Positions 1 through 6,131 of a DNA stretch of 6,531 nt are shown piece by piece (positions within the stretch are counted from its first letter, which is position 1; the number at the start of each line of letters is the position of its first letter). The position numbers were made by a program, and so were the translations under genes. Under the pieces are notes generated by a model. That model had not been told where the DNA came from. It did not search any database and was given only the letters and a program-made list of their open reading frames with translations. Source of the DNA: Planctomycetota bacterium (GTDB lineage: Bacteria > Planctomycetota > Phycisphaerae > UBA1845); contig JADFIX010000170.1 in the NCBI GenBank assembly GCA_022566435.1, positions 745 to 7,275 on the forward strand, in the 5' to 3' direction.

Positions 1-2048
1 TTGCCCTGTTGGCGAGATTGACCCAGGAAGTCGATCGGAACGGGTTCATTGGTTACGCCGTCATTGTCCAGGTCGTTTGTGTCTGGTGGAAGGCTCGTCG
101 CGCTGCCGGAATCCCTTGACGGCGAGCCGGTGAGGAGTCGAAAGTCGTCGTCGACGGTGCCAACGACTCCGTCGGGACCCGTCGCGTTGGCGAACTGTGG
201 ATCCGAGTCGATTACGCCCATCCCAGGCCAACCGCCTGAGACATTGCAGAATGCGACATCAATATTGGTCGGGAATCCCTCGGACGCGATGGCAATCTCC
301 GGTTCCCAGATGATCGAATTCCGTACAATAATGTCGCTCGTCAAAGTGTCAGAAAATGATAGAAGAATGACGCTGGCGCCGCGCGATGTTGTTGGCGAAT
401 TGTTACCAAATGTTGTGAAATTATGGAGCTCGACGTGGTTGGGCTCATCTTGGTCGGCACCGGTCACGATGACGATGCAATCGCCGCCCGAGTTCGCCGT
501 GTTTCCACTGGCCACAACGTTGACCAGCACCCCCCAAATATTGAGGAGATATAAAGCGCCACCATAAGAACTGGCTCTGTTGCCGTAAAAGCCACAGTTG
601 GCCAATTGAAAGTCATCCACCTGGCCAACCTTGACCGCGCCACCGCCTTGCCCCTGATTACCAACGAACGTAGATCTGATGATGGCGATGTTCCTGGCGC
701 TGGCGATATTAATCGCCCCACCTTGGGCGTTGGCCGAATTCTGGATGAACAACGAATCTATAACGGTTCCATCGCGAATGCCGTTGGCGAAAGTGATGGC
801 TCCACCATAACGTTGGGCTCTGGAATCTCGGAATTCGCACCGTTCGAAGATCAGGTCGCTGCCCTGGCTATAGACTGCACCGCCGCTTCCGTTCACCACA
901 CCTTCCGTGCCCACCGCCTCGTTGCGGTCGAAGAGAATGTCGCGGAATTCTCCGGAACTGCTCGTGTTGTAGATCGCCCCGCCATGATTCCAGGCCGTGT
1001 TGGCCGTGAACGAGGACTGGGTGATGATCGGTCCGCTCTCGAATGCGGGTTCGCTTCCGTTGAAGATCGCGCCGCCGTTCCCTGGCGTGGCCCTGTTGGC
1101 GTCAAAGACGCATCCATTGAGGGTAGGGCTGCTGCGGTCGATGTACAGTCCTCCCCCGTTCAAAGCGCTGTTGCTTTCGAAGACACAGTTGGTGAACGTG
1201 GGGTTGCTCTGACCGCTGCAGGATGGGCTGTCGTCGTGGCCCGCCCAGGTTCCACCGCCGTTACCGCCACTTGAATTGTCAATAAACGAGCAACCGCTGA
1301 TCGTGGGTGCACCACTGTGGATCTGCAGACCACCGCCTTCGATTTCGGCGTGATTGTTGCGAATAATGCAGTTCTCGATGACCGTCGACAGACCATGATC
1401 ATTCAACGCACCGTGATGCGCCGCGGTGTTCCATTCGATAATGCAATTGCGCAACGTGGGTCCGCCGGAAAGGCATTTCTCGTTGCCGTTGCGAATGTGC
1501 ACGCCGCCTCCCTGATTCGTGGGGAGCCCGGCCGGCCCGGTGCCGTCCGCGTTGCCGCCGCGCACAGTTAGCCCGTCAAGGACTGAGCCCGTCGCGTTCG
1601 AATCGGCATAGGTCACGACATGGAAGCTGTTGTCGGCGTAGTTGACGAACCCGGGGTCGTCGTCGCCGAGCAGATCGCCATCGAGCACCGTTTCGTTCGC
1701 AACGACGTCTCGTACGTTGGGATCCGGCGCACCGCAACCGGCATACCCACCCTGCCATGCAACGCTATTGGCAAGGGAGAACGTAGCCGTGCGATCTCCA
1801 GCGACTTGGCCGGCGCCACGATCGGGTGTGTAGGTGCCCCCTGCGATGAAGATATCGTCACCAGGCGACGCGACTGAAATTGCGTCCTGCAATTCTGTGA
1901 ACGCCGAACACCAGGACGTGCCGTTGTGAGCCGGTCCTGTCGCGTGCTGGTCAACGTACCAGACCGCGCCGGAGGTAGACTGCGTGGTCGCCGAAATCGC
2001 TATGATCGCACTTGAGAAAACTGTTGCGCGCTGGAATGCTGAGCACAT
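1..2048 (-). CDS. Secreted right-handed parallel beta-helix protein, C-terminus cut by window edge
   Basis: Reading the minus strand from the ATG at 2048 gives 682 uninterrupted codons down to position 3, with no stop, so only the C-terminus is missing. Residues 1-20 form a short signal peptide (Arg7, hydrophobic core 9-19, possible cleavage after ISA at 18-20). The mature start 'GAVWYVDQHATGPAHNG' and 'LQDAIS...GDDIFIAGGTYTPDR' (53-77) are typical of exported beta-helix proteins. From about 155 to 520 there are degenerate repeats of about 22-35 residues built on NCxFxxNxAxxGGG or GGAI, e.g. NCII 201, GGGLQIHSGAPTISGC 238, NCVF 287, GGGLYIDRSSPTLNGC 298, GGAIFN 325, GGAIY 356, GGAITF 415, GGAIN 443, GGALY 496. 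The tail DPQFANATGPDG (616), DDDFRLLTGSPSRDSG (633) and DLDNDGVTNEPVPID (659) matches the usual end of such planctomycete proteins. The role is probably extracellular or surface-associated; the ligand is unknown. No catalytic motif is visible. It reads away from the response regulator's end, in the same direction. Confidence 0.88.
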   Translation of the reverse strand, partial: MCSAFQRATVFSSAIIAISATTQSTSGAVWYVDQHATGPAHNGTSWCSAFTELQDAISVASPGDDIFIAGGTYTPDRGAGQVAGDRTATFSLANSVAWQGGYAGCGAPDPNVRDVVANETVLDGDLLGDDDPGFVNYADNSFHVVTYADSNATGSVLDGLTVRGGNADGTGPAGLPTNQGGGVHIRNGNEKCLSGGPTLRNCIIEWNTAAHHGALNDHGLSTVIENCIIRNNHAEIEGGGLQIHSGAPTISGCSFIDNSSGGNGGGTWAGHDDSPSCSGQSNPTFTNCVFESNSALNGGGLYIDRSSPTLNGCVFDANRATPGNGGAIFNGSEPAFESGPIITQSSFTANTAWNHGGAIYNTSSSGEFRDILFDRNEAVGTEGVVNGSGGAVYSQGSDLIFERCEFRDSRAQRYGGAITFANGIRDGTVIDSLFIQNSANAQGGAINIASARNIAIIRSTFVGNQGQGGGAVKVGQVDDFQLANCGFYGNRASSYGGALYLLNIWGVLVNVVASGNTANSGGDCIVIVTGADQDEPNHVELHNFTTFGNNSPTTSRGASVILLSFSDTLTSDIIVRNSIIWEPEIAIASEGFPTNIDVAFCNVSGGWPGMGVIDSDPQFANATGPDGVVGTVDDDFRLLTGSPSRDSGSATSLPPDTNDLDNDGVTNEPVPIDFLGQSRQQG

Positions 2049-2056
2049 TTGCCAAG

Positions 2057-2061
2057 CCTCC
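2057..2061 (-). promoter_or_regulatory. Shine-Dalgarno GGAGG of the beta-helix gene
   Basis: On the minus strand GGAGG lies 8 nt before the ATG at 2048. This spacing is near ideal and is the main reason for choosing this start. The codon series stays open upstream for another 27 codons to the TGA at 2130-2132, and a GTG in that stretch overlaps the Shine-Dalgarno itself. Confidence 0.65.
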
Positions 2062-2129
2062 ACGGGTACGGGAAACGACGCCGAGAAGACCGGAACGGTA
2101 GTCAACCGACATTTCCCAAATACTAGTTC

Positions 2130-2231
2130 TCAACCTGAGCCGGCCAGAGCGAGCGCACCGATCAGCGCTAAAACGGCAGCCGTATGAACGCGAATGTTTC
2201 TTTCAGACCCTGAGAATCCGTGGCGACTCAT
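2130..2231 (-). other. 33-codon signal-peptide ORF upstream and in frame with the beta-helix gene
   Basis: The minus-strand ATG at 2231 opens a 33-residue peptide that ends at TGA 2130-2132. It has a basic N-terminal part (Arg3, Arg11, Arg14) and then a strong hydrophobic core, TAAVLALIGALALAGSG, which is a better signal peptide than the one at the start of the beta-helix gene. GGAGGAG at 2243-2249 lies 11 nt upstream, slightly far but a strong match. It is in the same reading frame as the beta-helix gene, with only this one TGA between them, then 27 open codons up to the ATG at 2048. It may be the true N-terminus cut off by a nonsense mutation or sequencing error, a translated leader peptide, or a coincidence. 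The 27 intervening codons do not look like a typical mature N-terminus, which argues against a simple point mutation. Confidence 0.4.
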
Positions 2232-2755
2232 CGTTTCCGGTTCTCCTCCGATTTAGTTGCCCACAAAAGGGCCAGCGCAAACGCCCTCTCGGTTCGACGC
2301 GTTCGCATAAGCAGTATTGTCGTTTCGTCCGAGTATTTCTCACCGGATAATAAAAATCTTCGTGCCAGCGGTGTCTTGTACGAACCGCCATTCGAAATCC
2401 GAGCCTTTGAAGTACCGTAAGTGCTTGAAGCACAACAGTTTGCGTCCACTCACGGGTCCGCTCGCCGCCGCCCGGGGGCGTACGAGGCTCACCCGGTCGA
2501 CTTCCTGGCTACCGACACCGGCCCGACGGAATCGCCTTCCAAACCGCTCCCGGACCAGGGGGCAACGCGAATACGCTTCCCGGAATTCCCGGATGAACCT
2601 AAAACAACGTGGTTTGCACGTTCTTCGAGGGACCTGTAAACATCGCTGCCCTATGGGCAGCGTTGATGAAGCCACCATCGCGCGGCATCCCATGACCGCG
2701 CCAGAATTCTTGGGGTGCCGCTCTCCTCTTCTCGCTATTTGTGAGTTGTCAATTC
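2232..2755. other. Intergenic stretch without a convincing gene
   Basis: About 520 bases separate the beta-helix gene from the end of the response regulator. Open frames exist on both strands (up to 158 codons plus, 117 codons minus), but they overlap each other. The minus one has no Shine-Dalgarno and neither resembles a family I know; the Arg-rich make-up is what random GC-rich sequence gives. The part near 2243 carries the Shine-Dalgarno of the 33-codon ORF, so the promoter of the beta-helix gene should lie here. A TATTAT at about 2349 on the minus strand has no good -35 at 17 nt. Two hairpins lie at 2606-2662. Confidence 0.5.
2606..2662 (-). terminator. Two hairpins downstream of the response regulator, possible weak terminator
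   Basis: The first hairpin in the direction of transcription is CGCTGCCC-3 nt-GGGCAGCG (2644-2662), a perfect 8-bp stem. The second is AACGTG-CAAAC-CACGTT (2606-2622), a 6-bp stem followed on the minus strand by GTTTT. They begin about 95 bases after the response regulator's stop. The first lacks a U-tract and the second is short, so termination here is an inference from position and shape only. Confidence 0.35.
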
Positions 2756-3412
2756 TTATGCCTGTGCAAACCCCTCGCGGATGGCGAATCTAGTGAGTTC
2801 GACGCGGTCGTGGATGTCGAGCTTTTCCATGAGGTTGCAGCAATGCCGCTCCACTGTTTTCACGCTGATGTGCATGGTTTGGGCGACTTCCTTCTTCGAC
2901 ATCCCATTGGCGAGGTAGCGCAGAACCTCCAACTCCCGATTCGAGAGCGTGGAGGCACGCGATCGATTCGGCTCCATGAGCCTGGTGCCATGGGAATCGA
3001 CCACGATGCGCGATTGTACCTCGGGCGAGAAGTAGCTTCCCCCAGCCGCCACGGCGCGAATCGCGCTCATGACCGCCTCGGGTGGTTCGGACTTCGTGAG
3101 ATAGCCCGCCGCCCCCACCGCGAGAGCCTGTTCGATATAGCAATCGTTGAAGAACGCGCTGAGATAGATAATACAGGTCTCGGGGTATTGCCGGTGCATC
3201 GTCCGGGCGACTTGAAAACACGAAAGACCCGTCATGTCGATGTCCATCAAGACGATGTCAGGCCTGTGCCTGATGGCTTCGGCCACGGCGGTGTCGGCGT
3301 TGTCCGCGGTGGCCACGACCTGCATGTCCGGCTCGCTAGCGAGCCGGTCCCCGAGCATCCTTCGCATCAACGTGTGGTCATCCACCAGAAGAATAGAGAT
3401 GGGCTTGTTCAT
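2756..3412 (-). CDS. NarL/FixJ-family two-component response regulator (REC + LuxR-type HTH)
   Basis: This 218-residue protein has the usual length and order for the family. The receiver domain (5-122) carries the acidic pair Asp11-Asp12, the phospho-acceptor Asp57 in IVLMDIDM, Ser85 at the Thr/Ser switch position and Lys107 in LTKSEPPE. The LuxR-type DNA-binding domain (155-216) carries [22 protein letters not shown] and the recognition helix region ISVKTVERH. All phosphorylation residues are present, so it should be functional: a sensor kinase phosphorylates Asp57, the protein dimerises and activates or represses promoters in the cytoplasm. The start is fixed by AAGGAG at 5 nt. It stops with TAA. 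Upstream, on the same strand, lie a decayed histidine kinase and a truncated receiver domain, so its original partner may be lost or encoded elsewhere. Its target genes cannot be told from sequence. Confidence 0.95.
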   Translation of the reverse strand: MNKPISILLVDDHTLMRRMLGDRLASEPDMQVVATADNADTAVAEAIRHRPDIVLMDIDMTGLSCFQVARTMHRQYPETCIIYLSAFFNDCYIEQALAVGAAGYLTKSEPPEAVMSAIRAVAAGGSYFSPEVQSRIVVDSHGTRLMEPNRSRASTLSNRELEVLRYLANGMSKKEVAQTMHISVKTVERHCCNLMEKLDIHDRVELTRFAIREGFAQA

Positions 3413-3417
3413 GTTTT

Positions 3418-3423
3418 CTCCTT
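3418..3423 (-). promoter_or_regulatory. Shine-Dalgarno AAGGAG of the response regulator
   Basis: On the minus strand AAGGAG is followed by 5 nt (AAAAC) and the ATG at 3412. It supports this start and shows that the gene kept its translation signal although the sequence just upstream is disrupted. Confidence 0.7.
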
Positions 3424-3427
3424 CGTC

Positions 3428-3496
3428 GGATGACGTGCGGCCAAAACGTTGAACCCGGGCGGGGAACGACGTTCACCGTCGAGCTACCCATTCCGT
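3428..3496 (+). pseudogene. Scrap of a histidine kinase C-terminus, opposite strand to the other relics
   Basis: The plus strand reads [15 protein letters not shown] at about 3454-3498. This is the classic last block (G3 box and final strand, G-x-G-T-T-F-x-V-x-LP) of a histidine kinase ATPase domain. Just before it, VRP in another frame (3435-3443) could be the remainder of GGxVRAxNVEPG after a frameshift. No further kinase sequence is present on this strand: to the left is the 5' end of the intact response regulator and to the right the antisense of a receiver domain. The match is short, so chance cannot be ruled out. If real, it is an inverted fragment left by a rearrangement. Confidence 0.4.
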
Positions 3497-3614
3497 CAAC
3501 CGTATCGACCCGTTCGCAGGTCAGCTCGAAACCGCCGCGACCCAACTCCTGTGCGATCAAGATCTCGTCATCCTCAGAGTCTTCGACGATCAGTGCGCGA
3601 AGTGCCTTACCCAT
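3487..3614 (-). pseudogene. Response regulator cut after about 40 residues (receiver domain start)
   Basis: From the ATG at 3614, preceded by GGGGAG at 6 nt, the minus strand reads [19 protein letters not shown] and then [16 protein letters not shown]. This is the first strand, the acidic pocket (Glu11, Asp12, Asp15, Asp16 region) and the first helix of a receiver domain. After about position 3490 the homology stops: the expected DLVLxDxxLP phospho-acceptor strand never appears. The open frame continues as unrelated Arg-rich sequence to a stop at 3378, overlapping the next gene's start. The product could not be phosphorylated. It follows directly, in frame, the kinase relic upstream, which suggests that the two were once an operon or a hybrid protein. 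Confidence 0.7.
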
Positions 3615-4237
3615 CACTTGCTCCCCGGATGCGGCGGCGCCGAAACCGACCGTGAAATAGAATGTCGCACCGCAGTCGACCCCACCCTCGGCCAAGACAC
3701 CGCGACGGTGCATGACCCGTTGAACGATCGCCAAGCCGATGCCCGTTCCTGGGAACTCGGCCGTGCTTGTGCAGTCACTGAAAGGAATTCTTCAGCGCAA
3801 TAGCATAGCGAATCCTACCCCATTGTCACGCACGTAATTTGCGATTGCGCCCTCAGGTTCCTCGGCGCCAAACTCGACTTGCGCGTTTTCGCGCGCGCGA
3901 CTACACTTAATTTTTGACAGCAGGTTTTTCAGCGCCGGCCGCAGCAGCCGCGCGTCGCCTTCGACCACGGTGTCGTTGCGAAATTCGCTACGCGCGATGC
4001 GTGACAGCTCGAGCAGATCATCGATGAGGTCGCTCAACCTCTGTGCGGTCCGCGACCTTGCATGCCGAACGGTCGGTTCGCACACAGTGGTCGCCAAGAA
4101 AAACTGGGTTTTCGGATATCCCCGCTTGGCTCGATCCGCGCCATGCCTGAAAACTTTTCATGGAGGGTACTCGCTACGTGGAAGAGTCGATCGCTAAGAT
4201 GAGATCCTTCCTTTTTCAAAACCCGAAGCGCTGTTTC
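3612..4237 (-). pseudogene. Decayed sensor histidine kinase (HisKA + HATPase_c), non-functional
   Basis: Kinase blocks follow in the right order on the minus strand but are damaged. About 4237-4150: ALRVLKK...LFHVASTLHEKF, where a VASHDLQEPLR H-box is expected; the phosphorylated His is gone. A frameshift follows between about 4160 and 4100. At 4058-3984: RTAQRLSDLIDDLL and ELSRIARSEF, the second dimerisation helix. About 30 residues are then missing before VVEGDARLLRPALKNLL (about 3966). The N-box reads NLLSKIKCS instead of NLLxNAxKFT, losing the Mg-binding Asn. The G1 box VRDNGVGFAM is good, but the lid region has a TGA at 3792-3794. After it, [17 protein letters not shown] (G2) and GATFYFTV complete the domain in the same frame. 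The N-terminal sensor part is not recognisable beyond about 4240. Several independent lesions make decay the best reading, rather than a single sequencing error. Confidence 0.8.
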
Positions 4238-4481
4238 CGGCGAACCGTTCGTTTGGGTTCGTGAACGCGCGGTGTGACGACGCTCTTGCCTTCATGTCCT
4301 CCCCGGTTCAGCCGTGCCCAGGGCAAGACCGGCCGCAGGAGAACTCCGCCGGAGCGACTTTTCAAGGCACTTACTCTGCAAGACCCGCAGCGCCGCTGCC
4401 GCACGTCGCCTTGAATCACCGCTTGAACTGCGCCCATTATCGGGCGATGGGACAACGAATCACGGAACGTGACGCTGTATT
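4238..4481. other. Divergent intergenic region between kinase relic and Cys-rich gene
   Basis: I see no gene here. A long minus-strand open frame passes through it, but it is antisense to the Cys-rich gene on the right and has no family pattern. A small CCCAT...ATGGG inverted repeat lies near 4434-4450; it is too short to call. Any original sensor domain or promoter of the kinase relic would be expected here but is not recognisable. Confidence 0.4.
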
Positions 4482-4516
4482 TTGACCGGCCAGGCGTCGT
4501 GATGTAGACTACTTGC
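4482..4516 (+). promoter_or_regulatory. Sigma-70-like promoter, possibly leaderless, for the Cys-rich gene
   Basis: TTGACC (4482-4487, 5 of 6 to TTGACA), a 17-nt spacer and TAGACT (4505-4510, 4 of 6 to TATAAT) stand 6 nt before the ATG at 4517. Transcription would be expected to start on or within a base or two of the ATG. No Shine-Dalgarno lies between the -10 and the start codon, which fits a leaderless mRNA. This is a pattern match on one sequence. Confidence 0.45.
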
Positions 4517-4939
4517 ATGCGGATCGTAACAGTTCTTGTGGCGACATGGTCACTTGTGGGCGCACCGTTGCTTTGCACGGTAGGTGTTCTTGTCGAGTGC
4601 TGCCGGCCCGCACACCGCGCGGATGAGGAATCGAACGGCTGCCCAGACGATTGCCCGCACCGATGCCCCGATGAATCTCCTGAAGATACTCCGGGCGACA
4701 CCGATACTTCCAACGAGCGCGATTGCTCATCTTGTGCCGACGTGTGTAGTTCGATGTCCCTACCCCCGGAGAAAATGGCGGGAGGCGAATTGCAGAACAC
4801 TCCGGCTCCGGCCGTGGCTACGACCGCCGCGCTCGCCGACGTGCTGCCATCGAGCCTTGATGCCTTGCCTGGCGAATGCAAACGGATGCCCCGCCAAAAA
4901 CTACCCTACCCGACGAGCGATCGACCGCTTCTGATTTGA
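4517..4939 (+). CDS. Exported Cys-rich small protein next to metal-efflux adaptor
   Basis: The 140-residue product opens with a signal peptide (about 1-24, MRIVTVLVATWSLVGAPLLC core), so it is exported or membrane-anchored. An acidic, Cys-rich middle follows: Cys28-Cys29, Cys42-x3-Cys46-x3-Cys50 and Cys70-x2-Cys73-x3-Cys77, among many Asp, Glu and Pro. After an Ala/Pro-rich stretch comes a basic segment with Cys121 and the end LPYPTSDRPLLI. Ten cysteines in so small an exported protein suggest metal binding or disulfides. Its place about 230 bases before an RND metal-efflux adaptor, same strand, suggests a metal-sensing or periplasmic metal-buffering role; that is inference. I do not recognise a named family, though I have an impression that the LPYPxSDRPLL ending recurs next to efflux genes. 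Start choice: the ATG sits right after the signal for a leaderless promoter, and the signal peptide begins at once. Confidence 0.75.
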   Translation: MRIVTVLVATWSLVGAPLLCTVGVLVECCRPAHRADEESNGCPDDCPHRCPDESPEDTPGDTDTSNERDCSSCADVCSSMSLPPEKMAGGELQNTPAPAVATTAALADVLPSSLDALPGECKRMPRQKLPYPTSDRPLLI

Positions 4940-5168
4940 TCGCTAATTCTAATGTCTGAGGTGAACGTCCGCGCTGGCGGCGCGCCATGCCGCTCGAGGC
5001 TCGAATAATCTGCGAGGGCTTCTTGTCGCGCATGGCGGCCAGCTTGTCAGAGCTGTACCGAAACGACTTGCGTGATGCCGATAGACTGAGTTCATGCATG
5101 TTGTCGAACGAGAGAAAACTTCGTCGCACTTGCGAAAGTTGACCCTTTCAATGGAAGGCAAGGAATCA
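4940..5168 (+). other. Gap before the adaptor, with a doubtful 51-codon ORF (4987-5142)
   Basis: An ATG at 4987 opens 51 codons to TGA 5140-5142. The product contains FLSRMAASLSELYRNDL and then an Arg/Ser/Cys-rich end. It has no clear Shine-Dalgarno, and I recognise no family; a minus-strand open frame covers the same bases, so coding is uncertain. A CGCCATGC (4983-4990) and GCATGGCG (5030-5037) form an 8-bp inverted repeat 39 nt apart, which could be an operator or chance. The adaptor's Shine-Dalgarno AAGGA lies at 5160-5164. Confidence 0.3.
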
Positions 5169-6131
5169 ATGAACACGCGATGCGTTGGCCGATGGTGTCT
5201 TTTGTGCGTTTTTTTGATCGGCGCGGGGGTACTGGGCGGCTGCAAAGAGAAAAGCGATTCGATGGAGGGTGAAAGTCGCGCCCCGATAAAAGCGATCACC
5301 ACCGCATCGGTCTTGGGTCCTGAATCAAGCCCCGTCGAGATCGATATGTCCTTGGGTTGGTGCGGTGGGCACGGCGTGCCGGAGTCCGTCTGCACCCGCT
5401 GCGATTCATCCTTGATCCCCAAGTTCAAAGCCGCGAACGACTGGTGCGCGGGGCACGGGCTGCCCGAGACGCAGTGTGTACTGTGTAATCCGCAGGTCCA
5501 AGCGAAATGGGCCGCCCTGAATCCCAAGAAGGCCAAAAAGCCGTCCACCGCGGACATAGACCTCGATGAAGGAGCGGAGATTCGGGTGGAACGCAATCGT
5601 CGTTTGCTGACGGGCACCAACGATTCCAGGTGTCAGGTTGACCAACTGCGCGTTCGCTTTCTCGACGGCACCATCGCTGCCAAGGCCGGCATCAAGACGG
5701 AAGCGGTAACCGTAAGGCGCTTGTCGAACACCATAGAGTGCCCCGGGGAAGTGGGTTTCGATCAGACGCGGCTTGCCAGGGTTACACCGCGTATGCGCGG
5801 CGTGGTGAGTGAGGCCGCCGTCGAAATCGGGGCGTCCGTAGAAGCGGGCGATGTCCTTGCCGTGATTGATAGTCCGGCGCTCGGCGAAGCCAAGAGTCGC
5901 TATATCAGGATGCGGGAGAGTTACCTGCTGGCCAGTGCCGATTTCGAGCGGGTGGAGGCGATCCACAAAGGGATTCAGCGGATGTTGATCGTCTGCACGG
6001 CCTCGTCGTCCACCGACGACGTCGCGCGCGAACTCCTTGGCGTTCGCATCCAGCGTCTCGACCTGCTCGACGCCCCACTCCCGCATCCTGGTTTTAGACT
6101 GGGCCATAGACTGGAGCAGCGACTGGGCTGA
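5169..6131 (+). CDS. RND metal-efflux periplasmic adaptor (CzcB/CusB type), 3'-truncated lipoprotein
   Basis: The adaptor links an RND pump in the inner membrane to an outer-membrane channel for metal export. I start it at ATG 5169 (AAGGA 4 nt upstream); this gives a lipoprotein signal ending in VLGG-Cys25. An ATG at 5094 in frame would bury that signal. Two copies of a metal-binding motif follow: WCGGHGVPESVCTRC (64-78) and WCAGHGLPETQCVLC (92-106), i.e. WCxxHxxPExxCxxC. Residues 172-245 are adaptor core: AGIKTEAVTVRRLS, then the lipoyl-like half RVTPRMRGVVSEAAVEIGA and VEAGDVLAVIDSP, then the start of the alpha-hairpin (ALGEAKSRYIRMRES, to about 270). Homology ends at about residue 278; the rest up to TGA 6131 is antisense of an acyl-CoA ligase. 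The second hairpin helix, beta-barrel and membrane-proximal domain are missing, so 320 residues stand in place of about 400-500. The protein is unlikely to assemble a pump. Confidence 0.85.
   Translation: MNTRCVGRWCLLCVFLIGAGVLGGCKEKSDSMEGESRAPIKAITTASVLGPESSPVEIDMSLGWCGGHGVPESVCTRCDSSLIPKFKAANDWCAGHGLPETQCVLCNPQVQAKWAALNPKKAKKPSTADIDLDEGAEIRVERNRRLLTGTNDSRCQVDQLRVRFLDGTIAAKAGIKTEAVTVRRLSNTIECPGEVGFDQTRLARVTPRMRGVVSEAAVEIGASVEAGDVLAVIDSPALGEAKSRYIRMRESYLLASADFERVEAIHKGIQRMLIVCTASSSTDDVARELLGVRIQRLDLLDAPLPHPGFRLGHRLEQRLG
6004..6021. repeat. Perfect 7-bp inverted repeat at the adaptor/ligase join
   Basis: CGTCGTC-CACC-GACGACG forms a 7-bp stem with a 4-nt loop. It lies exactly where plus-strand adaptor homology ends (about 6003) and minus-strand ligase homology begins (about 6021). 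Such a palindrome can seed a fold-back or inversion. Confidence 0.7.

Noticed and set aside
606..1274. 222-codon plus-strand open frame
   Set aside because: It is the shadow of the repetitive beta-helix gene on the minus strand, whose Asn/Gly-rich repeats keep the opposite frame open.
155..1500. Tandem DNA repeat or CRISPR-like array
   Set aside because: The periodicity is at the protein level (NCxFxxN / GGG beta-helix turns) with varied codons and spacing; there are no identical direct repeats with spacers.
2340..2693. 117-codon minus-strand open frame between the beta-helix gene and the response regulator
   Set aside because: There is no Shine-Dalgarno and no recognisable motif, the make-up is Arg-rich, and several other frames are open over the same bases.
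2741..3433. 230-codon plus-strand open frame
   Set aside because: It is antisense to the response regulator, which has complete REC and HTH motifs and a Shine-Dalgarno.
3792..3794. TGA recoded as an amino acid, suggested by in-frame TGAs here and at 2130
   Set aside because: Tryptophans in the intact genes use TGG and the TGA in the kinase falls where Trp is not expected; the kinase has many other lesions.
4216..4881. 221-codon minus-strand open frame
   Set aside because: It is antisense to the Cys-rich exported protein, whose plus-strand signal peptide and Cys spacing are far more protein-like; the minus product shows no family pattern.
5094..5168. Upstream in-frame ATG as start of the adaptor
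   Set aside because: It would put 25 polar residues before the lipoprotein signal; the ATG at 5169 has a Shine-Dalgarno and places the lipobox Cys at residue 25.
5406..6020. Continuation of the ligase open frame to a stop at 5406
   Set aside because: This part is the antisense of the RND adaptor core and has no ANL-superfamily motif, so I treat it as accidental read-through after the join.
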